Source: Bryobacterales bacterium (GTDB taxonomy: Bacteria; Acidobacteriota; Terriglobia; Bryobacterales; Bryobacteraceae). Taken from it: a DNA stretch of 64,000 bases. The translations under genes were made by a program, and so were the position numbers. Location: assembly GCA_016716385.1 (NCBI GenBank), contig JADJWL010000012.1:1-64000 (forward strand). Reading direction: 5' to 3'. The notes beneath the pieces are model-generated. The model saw only the letters and a program-made list of their open reading frames with translations. It was not told the DNA's origin and ran no database searches. Below, in pieces: positions 16,374 to 25,098 of the stretch. Numbering within the stretch: the first letter of the stretch is position 1; each line of letters begins with the position of its first letter.

Positions 16374-17656
16374 GGCTCCTCGCGTTCTCCCTGGTTCTGC
16401 TGTCCAATCTGTTGGCGGCGCGGGGCTTCTGGAAGGCGATGAACCGCGGTTCGCTGCCGCGCGCCGCGGACTTCGCGGCGATGTCGGTGCTCCTCTACTA
16501 CGACCTCGGCATCGCGTTGGAGTTTTTTGGATTCGAGTATGCGCCGCACTACTTCCCCTCTATCCTGGATCTGCACCTGTATGACTACTATCTGGTCTTG
16601 GCGGTGATCGGTGCGGCGCCCTGGATGCTCCGCATTGGAGCGTTTCTGATTGATCCCCGGCCCCGTTTCGTTCCCCACGAACCGCAGTCCCGCTTGAGTC
16701 CGTCGCTTCGGCCGCTGTTCTATGGGTTCGCCCTGGTCTCGACGGGAATCCTGGCGTACTGGGGAGTCGTCGAGCATCTGCGAGGCGAATCCATCTGGGT
16801 CAGCCGCTGGCGCGTCGGCTCCACTTTCGGTCCATGGATCATCGTGTTGTACTTCGCGCTGTTCCTCCTGGGCTTCTACATCCGGCAGAGGGACTCCCGC
16901 TCGTGGTGGGGAACGCTGGTGTGCTGGTGGCTGGCCGGAGTCACCGTCGTCAGCACGATGCCCCTCGGACAGCGGACCCTGCTCCTGTTGCCGTTTTTGC
17001 TGATTCTGCTTTTCCACATGCGGGTGAGCGGGTGGCGGGTCATCCTTGCGGGATCGGTGTTCGCCGTTGCCGCGTCCCAGTTGCTCCCGCTGTTCAAGTG
17101 GCAGTACTCCGGACAGACGATGACCGGAGCCGAATTGCTGGCCGAAACACTCCAGAATGATTTCTCGCGATCTAACGTGCTGGCGGCTACTCTGGCGATG
17201 TCGGAGCCGCTTGGAACGCGCGTCTTGCCCTATCCAGCCTCCGGGTACGTCTACAGCGCTCTGCTCTTCGTCCCTCGCGGGCTGGCGCCGTTCAAAGGGG
17301 ACAATACGGCCGTTCATTTCACCAGCGAGGTTGTCGGCCGCGATGTCAGCGGGGAGGGTTGGGGGTTCGGTCTCGGCATGGTGGAGGAGATGGTCCTCAA
17401 CCTCGGTTACTGGAGTCTGCCCTTCGGACTCATTGCGGCCGGCATGGTGCTCGGGCTGTTAGACAAGCTCTCAGCGCGTGTTGAAGCTCTTCAGGCTCCG
17501 GTACGGCTCGGGGCACTTTGGCTGTGCGGCTACAACCTTTCGGCAGTGTTTCTCTCGTTCGGGAGCATGGCCCTGGTCGGGTGGGCGCTGACCCTGGTCT
17601 TCACGTATGTGGACCGACCGGAACATGGACGCCGGAGGTCCTGGGTACCAGCATGA
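16370..17656 (+). CDS. Wzy-like polysaccharide polymerase (putative)
   Basis: A 428-residue protein with roughly 10-12 membrane segments and one larger loop (about residues 235-320, including FSRSNVLAATLAM and PRGLAPFKGDNTAVHF). There is no sharp motif, as usual for Wzy proteins, so the call rests on topology, size and its place between the flippase and glycosyltransferases. The frame is open upstream to 16043, but that part overlaps the flippase; ATG 16370 overlaps the flippase stop by 4 nt. The 3' end again overlaps the next gene (ATGA). Confidence 0.7.
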   Translation: MRLLAFSLVLLSNLLAARGFWKAMNRGSLPRAADFAAMSVLLYYDLGIALEFFGFEYAPHYFPSILDLHLYDYYLVLAVIGAAPWMLRIGAFLIDPRPRFVPHEPQSRLSPSLRPLFYGFALVSTGILAYWGVVEHLRGESIWVSRWRVGSTFGPWIIVLYFALFLLGFYIRQRDSRSWWGTLVCWWLAGVTVVSTMPLGQRTLLLLPFLLILLFHMRVSGWRVILAGSVFAVAASQLLPLFKWQYSGQTMTGAELLAETLQNDFSRSNVLAATLAMSEPLGTRVLPYPASGYVYSALLFVPRGLAPFKGDNTAVHFTSEVVGRDVSGEGWGFGLGMVEEMVLNLGYWSLPFGLIAAGMVLGLLDKLSARVEALQAPVRLGALWLCGYNLSAVFLSFGSMALVGWALTLVFTYVDRPEHGRRRSWVPA

Positions 17657-18546
17657 GCGCAGTGACGATCGCTATTCCTTTTGCCAACGCGGCGTCTTGG
17701 CTGCCCGGCGCCATCCGCTCGGTGTTCGCACAGACCTTCACGGACTGGGAACTGCTTCTGGTCGACGACGGCTCAACCGACGGCTCACTCACGACAGCCA
17801 AGGCCGTCACCGATCCCCGCGTGTGCGTCATCTCGGACGGAATGAATCGCGGACTGTCCGCGCGGCTGAATCAGATCGCCGGTCTCGCACAATCTCCCCT
17901 GCTGGCGCGGATGGATGCTGACGATCTCATGCATCCGCAGCGTCTGCAACGCCAGATCGCCTACCTGAGCGCGCATCCGGAAACCGATCTGGTCTGCACC
18001 GCGATGGCCGTCCTCGACGGAGAGGATTCGGTTACGGGGATCCGCTACGTCAGTCCTGCTGGCTTCAACCGCCGGACGGCGCTCCGCCGGTCCATCCTGA
18101 CGCACGCCACCGTAACCGGCCGCACGGACTGGTTCCGACAGCACAGGTACAACGAGGCGTTGGATCGCGCCGAAGATCAGGAACTGTGGTTCCGCACGGT
18201 CGGGCAAAGCTCCTTCGCGGCGCTCGACGAGCCGCTCTACTTCTGCCGGGACCACTGCGCCGGTGTGTCGCCCAAGTACCGTGCCAGTTGCCGCGCCAGC
18301 CGCCAGATCCTGTTGCGGGAAGGGCCGGCTGTGGTCGGCTGGCCGTCAACTTTGGGGCTGGTGGCGGCCTCGTACTCCAAGCAGTGGATCTATGGGTTTG
18401 CAGCGGCTTCAGGCCGCGAGCACCTCGTGCAGGGGCGGCGCAACCAGCCAGTCAGCAACGCCATGCGCATCGAAATCGAGCGAGCTCTCAGCCAGATCGG
18501 CCGCACTCCCGTGCCGGGGTTCGAGGCGGCGGAGGTCACGCGGTGA
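17653..18546 (+). CDS. glycosyltransferase family 2
   Basis: A 297-residue GT2 (GT-A fold) inverting enzyme. It begins VTIAIPFANAASWLPGAIRS, has VDDGSTDGS near residue 40, the metal-binding DAD at residues 88-90 (ARMDADDLMHPQRL) and the acceptor-side AEDQELWFR motif. It is a cytoplasmic enzyme that adds one sugar of the repeat unit. ATG 17653 overlaps the previous stop by 4 nt and its own stop overlaps the following GTG by 4 nt. Confidence 0.9.
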   Translation: MSAVTIAIPFANAASWLPGAIRSVFAQTFTDWELLLVDDGSTDGSLTTAKAVTDPRVCVISDGMNRGLSARLNQIAGLAQSPLLARMDADDLMHPQRLQRQIAYLSAHPETDLVCTAMAVLDGEDSVTGIRYVSPAGFNRRTALRRSILTHATVTGRTDWFRQHRYNEALDRAEDQELWFRTVGQSSFAALDEPLYFCRDHCAGVSPKYRASCRASRQILLREGPAVVGWPSTLGLVAASYSKQWIYGFAAASGREHLVQGRRNQPVSNAMRIEIERALSQIGRTPVPGFEAAEVTR

Positions 18547-20315
18547 ACGGGCCACTCCTGATCCTGACGACCGTCCCCTGGACGCTGAAGACGCTCTTTG
18601 CGGGTCAGATCCGAGGGCTCGTGGAGGCTGGCTTCGAGGTCCACGCCGCAAGCAGCCCGGGAGAGGACCTGGAGCGCTTCGCCGCGGCGGCTGGCGTCCC
18701 TGTCCACCCCGTCCCAATGCAGCGCCGGATCGTTCCGGTCGCCGATCTCTTATCGGTATGGCGGATCTGGCGCCTCGTTCTGAAGCTGCGGCCATCGATC
18801 GTCCACGCGCACACTCCCAAAGCCGGCCTCGTCGGGATGCTTGCCGCATGGCTGGCCGGGGTGCCGTTCCGCGTATACACCGTGCACGGCCTGCCCCTCG
18901 AAACCCACCGAGGCTGGATCCGCTGGCTCCTGGTCACAGCGGAACGGCTGAGCTGCGCGCTCGCCCATGAGGTCGTCGCCGTGAGCCCTTCGGTTGCACG
19001 GGAGCTCGCCGCCCTCCGCATCACCACCCGCGCCGTGCTGTTGGGTGACGGCTCGATGTTCGGGATCTCGCCGGAACGCTTCAATGCGGTCCGCTGGCGG
19101 CACGCGCGCGAGGGTGTCCGGCAGCGCTACGGCATCCCCCGCAGTGCCTTGCTGATCGGCTTCGTCGGCCGCATTGTCCGCGACAAAGGGATTGTTGATC
19201 TGGCATCGGCCTGGCCGCACGTGCGTGACTCCGACCCAGCCATCCACCTGCTGCTCTGCGGCGCTGCCGAGGAGGAAGATCCGGTGCCGCTCGCGGTGAT
19301 CCGCTCGCTGCGGGCGTGCCCAAGGGTGCACTGGACCGGTGGCATGGTCGAGGAGATGCCAGCCATCTATGCGGCGCTCGACCTGTTGGTGCTGCCCACG
19401 TATCGAGAGGGTCTGCCGACCGTGGTGCTTGAGGCCGCGGCAATGGAAGTGCCGGCCGTGGTCACCGCCGTCACGGGTGCGGTGGATGCGGTCGTCGCTG
19501 GGGAGACCGGGCTGCTTGTTCCCCCGCGCGATCCGCAAGCTCTGTCCGGTGCAATCCGCCGCCTCGCCGGAGATCCCTGTCTGCGCGCCCGCCTGGGTGC
19601 CTCCGCGCGGGAGCGGGTTGTCGCCCGGTTCAGCGGGGACCGCGTTCTGACGGCACTGCTTGCGTTGTATCGGCGGCGGCCTCGTCCGCTCTCGTACCGG
19701 TGGGCCAAACGGATCCTGGATGTGTCGGCGGCTTGCCTGGGTCTGCTCGCACTGGCCCCGGTTCTTGCCGCGGTAGCGATTGCGGTGCGCCTGTCGCTCG
19801 GATCTCCCGTCCTGTTCCGCCAGGACCGGCTCGGGTATCGCGGCCGTCCGTTTCGTCTTTACAAGTTCCGAACGATGACCGAAGAGCGTTCTGCCGGTGG
19901 ATGCCTGCTCAGCGATGCGGTCCGCCTTACTCGCCTCGGCTGCTGGCTGCGCGCATCGAGCCTCGACGAGCTGCCCCAACTGGTGAACGTCCTCCGCGGG
20001 GAGATGAGTCTGGTCGGCCCGCGCCCGCTCCTGCCGCAATACTGGGAGCGCTACAGCCCCACCCAGCGCCGCCGGCATGACGCGCTTCCAGGCATCACCG
20101 GTTGGGCGCAGATCCACGGCCGCAACGCGGTCGATTGGGACGACCGCTTCGCCCTCGACATCTGGTATGTCGACCACGCGGACTTCCTGGTCGACCTCGG
20201 GATCCTGCTCCGCACCGTGGCCGCGATCTTCGCACGCCGCGGCATCCGGAGTCCCGGGCATTCGACGATGCCCGAGTTTCTTGGTTCGCAGGGGGAAAGA
20301 GCTTCGTCCACATGA
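18543..20315 (+). CDS. bifunctional GT4 / PglC-type phosphoglycosyl transferase
   Basis: A 590-residue fusion. Residues about 1-375 are a GT4 enzyme (LLILTTVPWTLKTLFAGQIR start, PKAGLVGMLAAWLAGVPFRVYTVHG, IGFVGRIVRDKGIVDLA, LPTYREGLPTVVLEAAA). Residues about 385-575 are a monotopic phosphoglycosyl transferase: re-entrant membrane helix (RILDVSAACLGLLALAPVLA), FRQDRLG, YKFRTM, LDELPQLVNVLRGEMSLVGPRP and PGITGWAQIHGRN, i.e. the catalytic and uridine-binding motifs of PglC/WbaP proteins. The PGT would start the glycan by moving a sugar phosphate to undecaprenyl phosphate, and the GT4 could add the second sugar (PglA-like). GTG 18543 overlaps the GT2 stop (GTGA); the stop overlaps the PglD-like gene. 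Confidence 0.88.
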   Translation: MNGPLLILTTVPWTLKTLFAGQIRGLVEAGFEVHAASSPGEDLERFAAAAGVPVHPVPMQRRIVPVADLLSVWRIWRLVLKLRPSIVHAHTPKAGLVGMLAAWLAGVPFRVYTVHGLPLETHRGWIRWLLVTAERLSCALAHEVVAVSPSVARELAALRITTRAVLLGDGSMFGISPERFNAVRWRHAREGVRQRYGIPRSALLIGFVGRIVRDKGIVDLASAWPHVRDSDPAIHLLLCGAAEEEDPVPLAVIRSLRACPRVHWTGGMVEEMPAIYAALDLLVLPTYREGLPTVVLEAAAMEVPAVVTAVTGAVDAVVAGETGLLVPPRDPQALSGAIRRLAGDPCLRARLGASARERVVARFSGDRVLTALLALYRRRPRPLSYRWAKRILDVSAACLGLLALAPVLAAVAIAVRLSLGSPVLFRQDRLGYRGRPFRLYKFRTMTEERSAGGCLLSDAVRLTRLGCWLRASSLDELPQLVNVLRGEMSLVGPRPLLPQYWERYSPTQRRRHDALPGITGWAQIHGRNAVDWDDRFALDIWYVDHADFLVDLGILLRTVAAIFARRGIRSPGHSTMPEFLGSQGERASST

Positions 20316-20950
20316 AACTGCTGTTGTGGGGGGCGGGCGGTCATGGCAAGGTTGTTGCCGACATCGCCCGGGCGACTGCGAGATTCACCGGGATCGCCTT
20401 TATCGACGACGGCTGGACAGATGGTTGGGTCGAGTGGGCCGGATGCCCCGTCCTGGGCGGCGCCAGCCGTATTTCTGACGCGCAGCGGCAAGGGTACACT
20501 CACTTCGCGGTCAGCATTGGAGGCAACCGCGCGCGGGCGGAAGCCTTCGGACGGCTGGCGGCCGCCGGGCTCGAGCCCGCAGTCCTGGTCCATCCAATGG
20601 CGAGCGTCGCTCCGTCAGCGCGGATCGAAGCGGGCTCCGTCGTCATGCCGGGTGCGGTCGCCAACGCGTCGGCATCGGCCGCCGCCAACGCGATTCTCAA
20701 CAGCGGGTGCATCGTGGAGCACGATGTGCGCCTCGGCGCGCACGTCCATGTCGCTCCGGGGGCTGTCCTGGGCGGAGGAGTGGAGGTGGCGGCGCTGGCG
20801 CTTGTCGGCCTTGGCGCCACCGTTCTGCCGGGGATAGCGGTCGGGGTCGGGTCCATTGTGGGTGCAGGCGCCGTGGTGCGGCGTCACGTCCCACACGGCG
20901 TCACCGTCGCCGGCGTTCCCGCCCGCATCATTGCGCGCACTGGAGTTTGA
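20312..20950 (+). CDS. PglD-like UDP-amino-sugar N-acetyltransferase
   Basis: A 212-residue left-handed beta-helix acetyltransferase. It has the short N-terminal Rossmann UDP-binding domain (KLLLWGAGGHGKVVADIARA), then hexapeptide repeats (VVMPGAVANASASAAANAIL, CIVEHDVRLGAHVHVAPGAVLGGGVEV) with the catalytic-type His in EHD, and ends VTVAGVPARII. PglD acetylates UDP-4-amino-sugar with acetyl-CoA to make UDP-diNAc-bacillosamine. The PGT fusion upstream and the aminotransferase and dehydratase downstream complete the pathway. ATG 20312 overlaps the preceding stop by 4 nt. Confidence 0.85.
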   Translation: MKLLLWGAGGHGKVVADIARATARFTGIAFIDDGWTDGWVEWAGCPVLGGASRISDAQRQGYTHFAVSIGGNRARAEAFGRLAAAGLEPAVLVHPMASVAPSARIEAGSVVMPGAVANASASAAANAILNSGCIVEHDVRLGAHVHVAPGAVLGGGVEVAALALVGLGATVLPGIAVGVGSIVGAGAVVRRHVPHGVTVAGVPARIIARTGV

Positions 20951-20963
20951 GGGGGAAAGATCG

Positions 20964-23954
20964 ATGATTCGCTGGCTTTGTCTTGTTCTGCTGACGGCTC
21001 CCGTTCTGGCGCCCGGCGCCGCGCCACTGCCTTCCTTTTTCACTCCCGCCGGGGACGCCCTTATGATCCGGACGCCCGGTCTTTCCGCCTGTCTCCGGCC
21101 TGATCGGGTCGAGGTGGATACGGCTGGCCAGCCGCTGACCATCCGCTGGGTCGGCGCTTCGCCCGCGCGGCTTGAGCCCCTCGACGCGTCCGGCGCCCAC
21201 GCCAGCTTCTTTCAAGGATCGGGCCAGTGGCACGAAAGGATTCCGCTGTATGCGCGGGCCGCCTATCGCGGCATCTATCCCGGCGTCGACCTGATCTACG
21301 CGGTCGAAGGGCGCCGGCTGAAGTCGGAGTACCATCTCGCCGCCGGCGTCGACCCGCGGCAGATCCGCGTGGTCTATGAAGGCGCCACCGGCGTCCGGGT
21401 CGACCCCGATGGCGCGCTCCAGGTCTCTGCGGCCGAGGGTATCTATCGGGAGGAAGCGCCCGTGCTCTACCAGCCGCACGGTTCCGGCCGCCTAGCGGTG
21501 ACCGGCGGGTTCGACGTCCACGACGACGGATCCGTGGGCTTCTCCGTAGAGTCGTGGGACCCCTCGCTGCCTCTCGTCATCGATCCGCCCCTTGCCTACA
21601 GCACCTATCTGGGGGGCAGCCTGACGGATCGCATCCAGGCGCTCGCAACCGACAGCGCGGGGAACGTCTACGCCGCCGGATTCACCGCGTCGTTCAACTT
21701 CCCCGCCACCGCGGGTAGCGCGCAGGGTTCCTGGGCCGGATCGGTCGACGCCTTTGTGGCCAAGCTGTCGCCCGGTGGAAGCCTGTTGTGGGTCACTCAT
21801 CTTGGAGGCAGCGGCGACGACCGTGGCCAGTCGGTCGCGGTCGATGCCGGAGGCTCGGTCTATGTGACCGGTTGGACCCAGTCATCCAACTTCCCGACCG
21901 TTTCGGCGCATCGCGCCTTCTTGTTGGGCTCCCGTGATGCGTTCGTCGCGAAACTGAATCCCTTGGGTTCGGCGCTCGTCTACAGCACCTACTATGGGGG
22001 CACCGGAAGCGACGCCGGACACGCCATCGCCGTCGATTCCTCCAGCCACGCCTACGTAACCGGCGTCACCGGTTCCACGAATTTCCCATTGGTCAACCCG
22101 CTGCAGTCGGTCTTCGGAGGGGTCCAGGACGCCTTCGTGGCCAAGTTCAGTCCGGCGGGCAATACGCTTGTCTACAGCACGTACCTCGGCGGATCCGGCG
22201 AGGAGAGAGGCACGGGAATCGCGGTTCATGAGGGCGAGGCCGTGGTCTATGGGACAACGCGCTCAGCGAACTTCCCGACGGCGTCCGCCTATCAGAACAA
22301 CCTCTCTGGGACACAGGATGTCTTCCTGACCAGATTGAACACCGGCGGCTCTGCATTGGTCTTCAGCACCCTGTTTGGAGGCCCGGGCGTGGAATCAGCC
22401 GAGGCGGGCGGCAGTGTCAGCACAGACGCGCCGGGCAACGTCTACATCGCCGGCATAACGACCGGGACGATTCCAGTCCTGAACGCTGCGCAGCCGAACC
22501 GGCCCGGAGGGTCGTCGGACGGATTCGCCGCCAAGTTCCAGCCGGGTGGCGGACTTGCCTTCAGCACGTATCTCGGGGGATCGGCGGCGGATCTCGCTAC
22601 AGCCGTGGCGGTCGACCCCTCGGGCCGGGTGTATCTCACCGGCTACACGAATTCCTCGAATTTCCCTGTGGTCAACGCCTCGCAGTCCGCGCGCGGTGGC
22701 GATTACGACGCATTTCTCACCCGGCTCTCGGCCACCGGATCGGTGATCGAAGAGAGCACGTTCATTGGGGGCAATGCCGTTGACGCCGGATACGGTGTCG
22801 CCGTCGATGGCTCGGGCCGCGTCTATGCAGCGGGTCTGACGCATTCGGCAAACTTCCCCACCCAGAACGCCGCGCAACCAGCCTTCGGCGGCACGATCGA
22901 TGCATTCCTGGCAGGATTCGCCCCGGAGACCGCCAGCGTCTCTCCGGCGAGCGGCGGCGGCTCACAGCAGACTTTCGCCGTCGGGTACACAAATACCCTT
23001 GGGCTCAGTGACACCCAATCCGTCACATTCCTGGTCCACACCACCGCGGCGGCGCTCACCAGTTCCTGTGCGGTGCAGTACGAGGTGGGTACCGGCAGCC
23101 TGCGCCTGCGGAATGACGCCGGCACCGCCTGGCTGGGTCCGGTCTCGCCGGGCTCGCCTGCCGTCCTGGAGAACCAGCAATGCCATCTCGCCGCCTCCGG
23201 CTCCTCGGTGGTGACGTCCGGTGACTCGATCACGGTGCATCTGGCGCTTACATTCAAGCCTCTGTTCTGGGGCGCCAAGACGCTGTTCATTCAGTCGGAC
23301 CGGTATTCGAGCGGGGGTGTCCGGCTGGGTCCAGTACGGCTCCTGGACCGCCAGCGGTCCGCCGTCGGGTACGGTCCTTCTGCCGGCCTCCGGCAGTGGG
23401 CATCAGACGAGGCTTCTCGTCATGCACGGTCACCCTTCCGGAGCCGGCAACCTGCAAGCCGTCATGGTCCTCATCAACAACGCGGTCAGCACACCGAGAT
23501 CCTGCTTCATCCGTTACGAACCGAATACGAACATGGTGCTTCTGCTCAACGATTTTGCCCAGGGGTGGGCTGGTTCGGCCACTGCCGGGACCAATGCCAT
23601 CCTCGCGAACAGCCAGTGCATCCTCGATGTCGGAGCGACCATCGCTGTCGTGAACGGCACGTCCGTCGGCCTCGAACTGGCGTTGACCTTCAAGCCGGGT
23701 TTCGCCGGAACCCGCAACGTCTACCTGGAGACGTTGACCACCGGTGGCTCCTGGTCCGGCATGGCGCAGATCGGTTCCTGGAACGCGGCGTTGCCGCCTC
23801 TCGGGACACAGGTAGTCCCCGCCGCCGGGATGGGCTTCGGGCAGACATTCACCCTGATTCACCACGAGGCGGGGGGGCTCGCGAGTCTTCAGGCGATCAT
23901 GATGTTCTTTCAGACAACCGCCTCAGCCGTCAACGGCTGCTTCCTCCGCTATGA
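20964..23954 (+). CDS. giant secreted SBBP beta-propeller protein, 5' part (frameshifted)
   Basis: Starts at ATG 20964, 13 bp after the PglD-like stop with GAGGGGGAAAG upstream; signal peptide MIRWLCLVLLTAPVLAPGAA. Residues about 30-210 form the N-terminal domain usually found before SBBP repeats (RIPLYARAAYRGIYPGVDLIY, LVIDPPLAYSTYLGG). Residues about 210-650 hold eight or so SBBP blades (YLGG...D....AVD..G..Y..G.T.S.NFP). A tandem domain starts near residue 655. The meaningful sequence ends at about 23317: a G5 run (23313-23317) has one G too many relative to the family pattern, and reading with four Gs joins frame 1 and gives one 1377-residue protein ending at 25098. The residues read to 23954 in this frame are junk. 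Probably an outer-surface or extracellular protein. Confidence 0.75.
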   Translation: MIRWLCLVLLTAPVLAPGAAPLPSFFTPAGDALMIRTPGLSACLRPDRVEVDTAGQPLTIRWVGASPARLEPLDASGAHASFFQGSGQWHERIPLYARAAYRGIYPGVDLIYAVEGRRLKSEYHLAAGVDPRQIRVVYEGATGVRVDPDGALQVSAAEGIYREEAPVLYQPHGSGRLAVTGGFDVHDDGSVGFSVESWDPSLPLVIDPPLAYSTYLGGSLTDRIQALATDSAGNVYAAGFTASFNFPATAGSAQGSWAGSVDAFVAKLSPGGSLLWVTHLGGSGDDRGQSVAVDAGGSVYVTGWTQSSNFPTVSAHRAFLLGSRDAFVAKLNPLGSALVYSTYYGGTGSDAGHAIAVDSSSHAYVTGVTGSTNFPLVNPLQSVFGGVQDAFVAKFSPAGNTLVYSTYLGGSGEERGTGIAVHEGEAVVYGTTRSANFPTASAYQNNLSGTQDVFLTRLNTGGSALVFSTLFGGPGVESAEAGGSVSTDAPGNVYIAGITTGTIPVLNAAQPNRPGGSSDGFAAKFQPGGGLAFSTYLGGSAADLATAVAVDPSGRVYLTGYTNSSNFPVVNASQSARGGDYDAFLTRLSATGSVIEESTFIGGNAVDAGYGVAVDGSGRVYAAGLTHSANFPTQNAAQPAFGGTIDAFLAGFAPETASVSPASGGGSQQTFAVGYTNTLGLSDTQSVTFLVHTTAAALTSSCAVQYEVGTGSLRLRNDAGTAWLGPVSPGSPAVLENQQCHLAASGSSVVTSGDSITVHLALTFKPLFWGAKTLFIQSDRYSSGGVRLGPVRLLDRQRSAVGYGPSAGLRQWASDEASRHARSPFRSRQPASRHGPHQQRGQHTEILLHPLRTEYEHGASAQRFCPGVGWFGHCRDQCHPREQPVHPRCRSDHRCRERHVRRPRTGVDLQAGFRRNPQRLPGDVDHRWLLVRHGADRFLERGVAASRDTGSPRRRDGLRADIHPDSPRGGGARESSGDHDVLSDNRLSRQRLLPPL

Positions 23955-25098
23955 ACCCGTCGCCAACAATCTCCTGCTCTTGAACGACGCCGGCGGCGGC
24001 TGGGCCGGCACGGGGACACCGGGAACGAGCGCGACCATCCAGAACAGTCAATGCATCGTCGACATCGGCGCTTCCTCGCGGCAGATGTCGGGCAATACCG
24101 TCTTCCTGAGTGTGGCCGTCACGTTCAAGCCGGCATTTGCGGGCACAAAGACCGTCTGGACTGAGACTCTCACGACGGGTTGGACCTGGTCCGGCGCGGC
24201 GAACCGCGGATCCTGGAATGTTGCGGCGCCTCCTGGCGGCAACTGGCTCACTCCGGCCGCGGGCATGGGTCCGGCGCAGTCGTTCGCCGTGCTCCGCACA
24301 GACATGGCGGGGCTCGCCAACACGAGCGCGGTCACCTGGATGGCGGGCGTGTCGACCGCCACGAGCAACGCCTGTCAGGTCCGCTACAACCTCGCGGCGA
24401 ACACGCTTGAACTGTTGAACGATGCCGGCACCGCCCCGGTTGCTTCCCAGATGCCCGGCACGCCGGGCACGCAGCAGAACAGCCAGTGCACTCTCGACGC
24501 GGGGGCATCGTCGAGGACCCAGACCGGCAGCACTCTGGTGCTGCACCTGGCGATCACGTTCAAGCCTGCGTTCTACGGTGTGAAGAATCTGTACCTCCGT
24601 TGGATGAACAGCGCCTCGGTTTGGTCCGCCTGGGAGAGCCGGGGTGCTTGGGTGGCGGCGAGCGCTGCCATGGCTCCATCGGTCGTTCCGGTTTCCGGCG
24701 CCGGCAGCACCCAAACGTTCACGTTCTACTATGCGGATCCGAACGGTATCGCCGCGACCCAGGCGGTCATGCCGATGTTTGCCGCCGCGGCCGCCGTCGC
24801 CAACTCCTGTTACATCCGGTACGAGCCCGCGACGAACACGCTGCGTCTGTTGAACGACGCCGCCACCGGATGGGCCGGTTCCGCGGCGGTCGGGACGAGC
24901 GTTCTCCTACAGAACACCCAGTGCAGCTTCAATCCAGCCACCGTGACAAGAAGCTTCGTCGGAAACAGCCTGGCGCTCGCGCTGCCCGTCACGTTCAAGC
25001 CGGCCTTCGCAGGGAGCAAGACCACCTACTTCGAATCGCTCAGCACGGCGGGTGTCTGGAGCGGCCTGCAGGTGTTGGGCACGTGGGTGGTCCCATGA
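23422..25098 (+). CDS. giant secreted protein, 3' part with tandem Cys-containing domains
   Basis: This is the continuation of the gene beginning at 20964; homology in this frame actually starts at about 23318 (VSGWVQYGSWTASGPPSGTV), and ATG 23422 is only the first usable start. It encodes four more copies of a roughly 135-residue domain whose first copy lies before the frameshift. Each copy has a pattern of P.SG.G..QTF, then C..RYE...N.L.LLND...GW.G....G....QNSQC, then LAL.FKPAFAG.K..Y and a closing GSW or GTWVVP. The two Cys residues per copy could form a disulphide. The TGA overlaps the aminotransferase ATG by 4 nt, so the open frame of the whole gene matters for operon translation. Confidence 0.75.
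   Translation: MHGHPSGAGNLQAVMVLINNAVSTPRSCFIRYEPNTNMVLLLNDFAQGWAGSATAGTNAILANSQCILDVGATIAVVNGTSVGLELALTFKPGFAGTRNVYLETLTTGGSWSGMAQIGSWNAALPPLGTQVVPAAGMGFGQTFTLIHHEAGGLASLQAIMMFFQTTASAVNGCFLRYEPVANNLLLLNDAGGGWAGTGTPGTSATIQNSQCIVDIGASSRQMSGNTVFLSVAVTFKPAFAGTKTVWTETLTTGWTWSGAANRGSWNVAAPPGGNWLTPAAGMGPAQSFAVLRTDMAGLANTSAVTWMAGVSTATSNACQVRYNLAANTLELLNDAGTAPVASQMPGTPGTQQNSQCTLDAGASSRTQTGSTLVLHLAITFKPAFYGVKNLYLRWMNSASVWSAWESRGAWVAASAAMAPSVVPVSGAGSTQTFTFYYADPNGIAATQAVMPMFAAAAAVANSCYIRYEPATNTLRLLNDAATGWAGSAAVGTSVLLQNTQCSFNPATVTRSFVGNSLALALPVTFKPAFAGSKTTYFESLSTAGVWSGLQVLGTWVVP

Noticed and set aside
23313..23317. Phase variation through a poly-G tract as the cause of the frameshifts
   Set aside because: The runs are only 3-5 Gs, too short for the usual slipped-strand switches; sequence error or simple mutation is preferred.
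24486..25094. Upstream extension of the aminotransferase frame
   Set aside because: It overlaps the giant surface protein in another frame and lacks homology; ATG 25095 begins the conserved fold.
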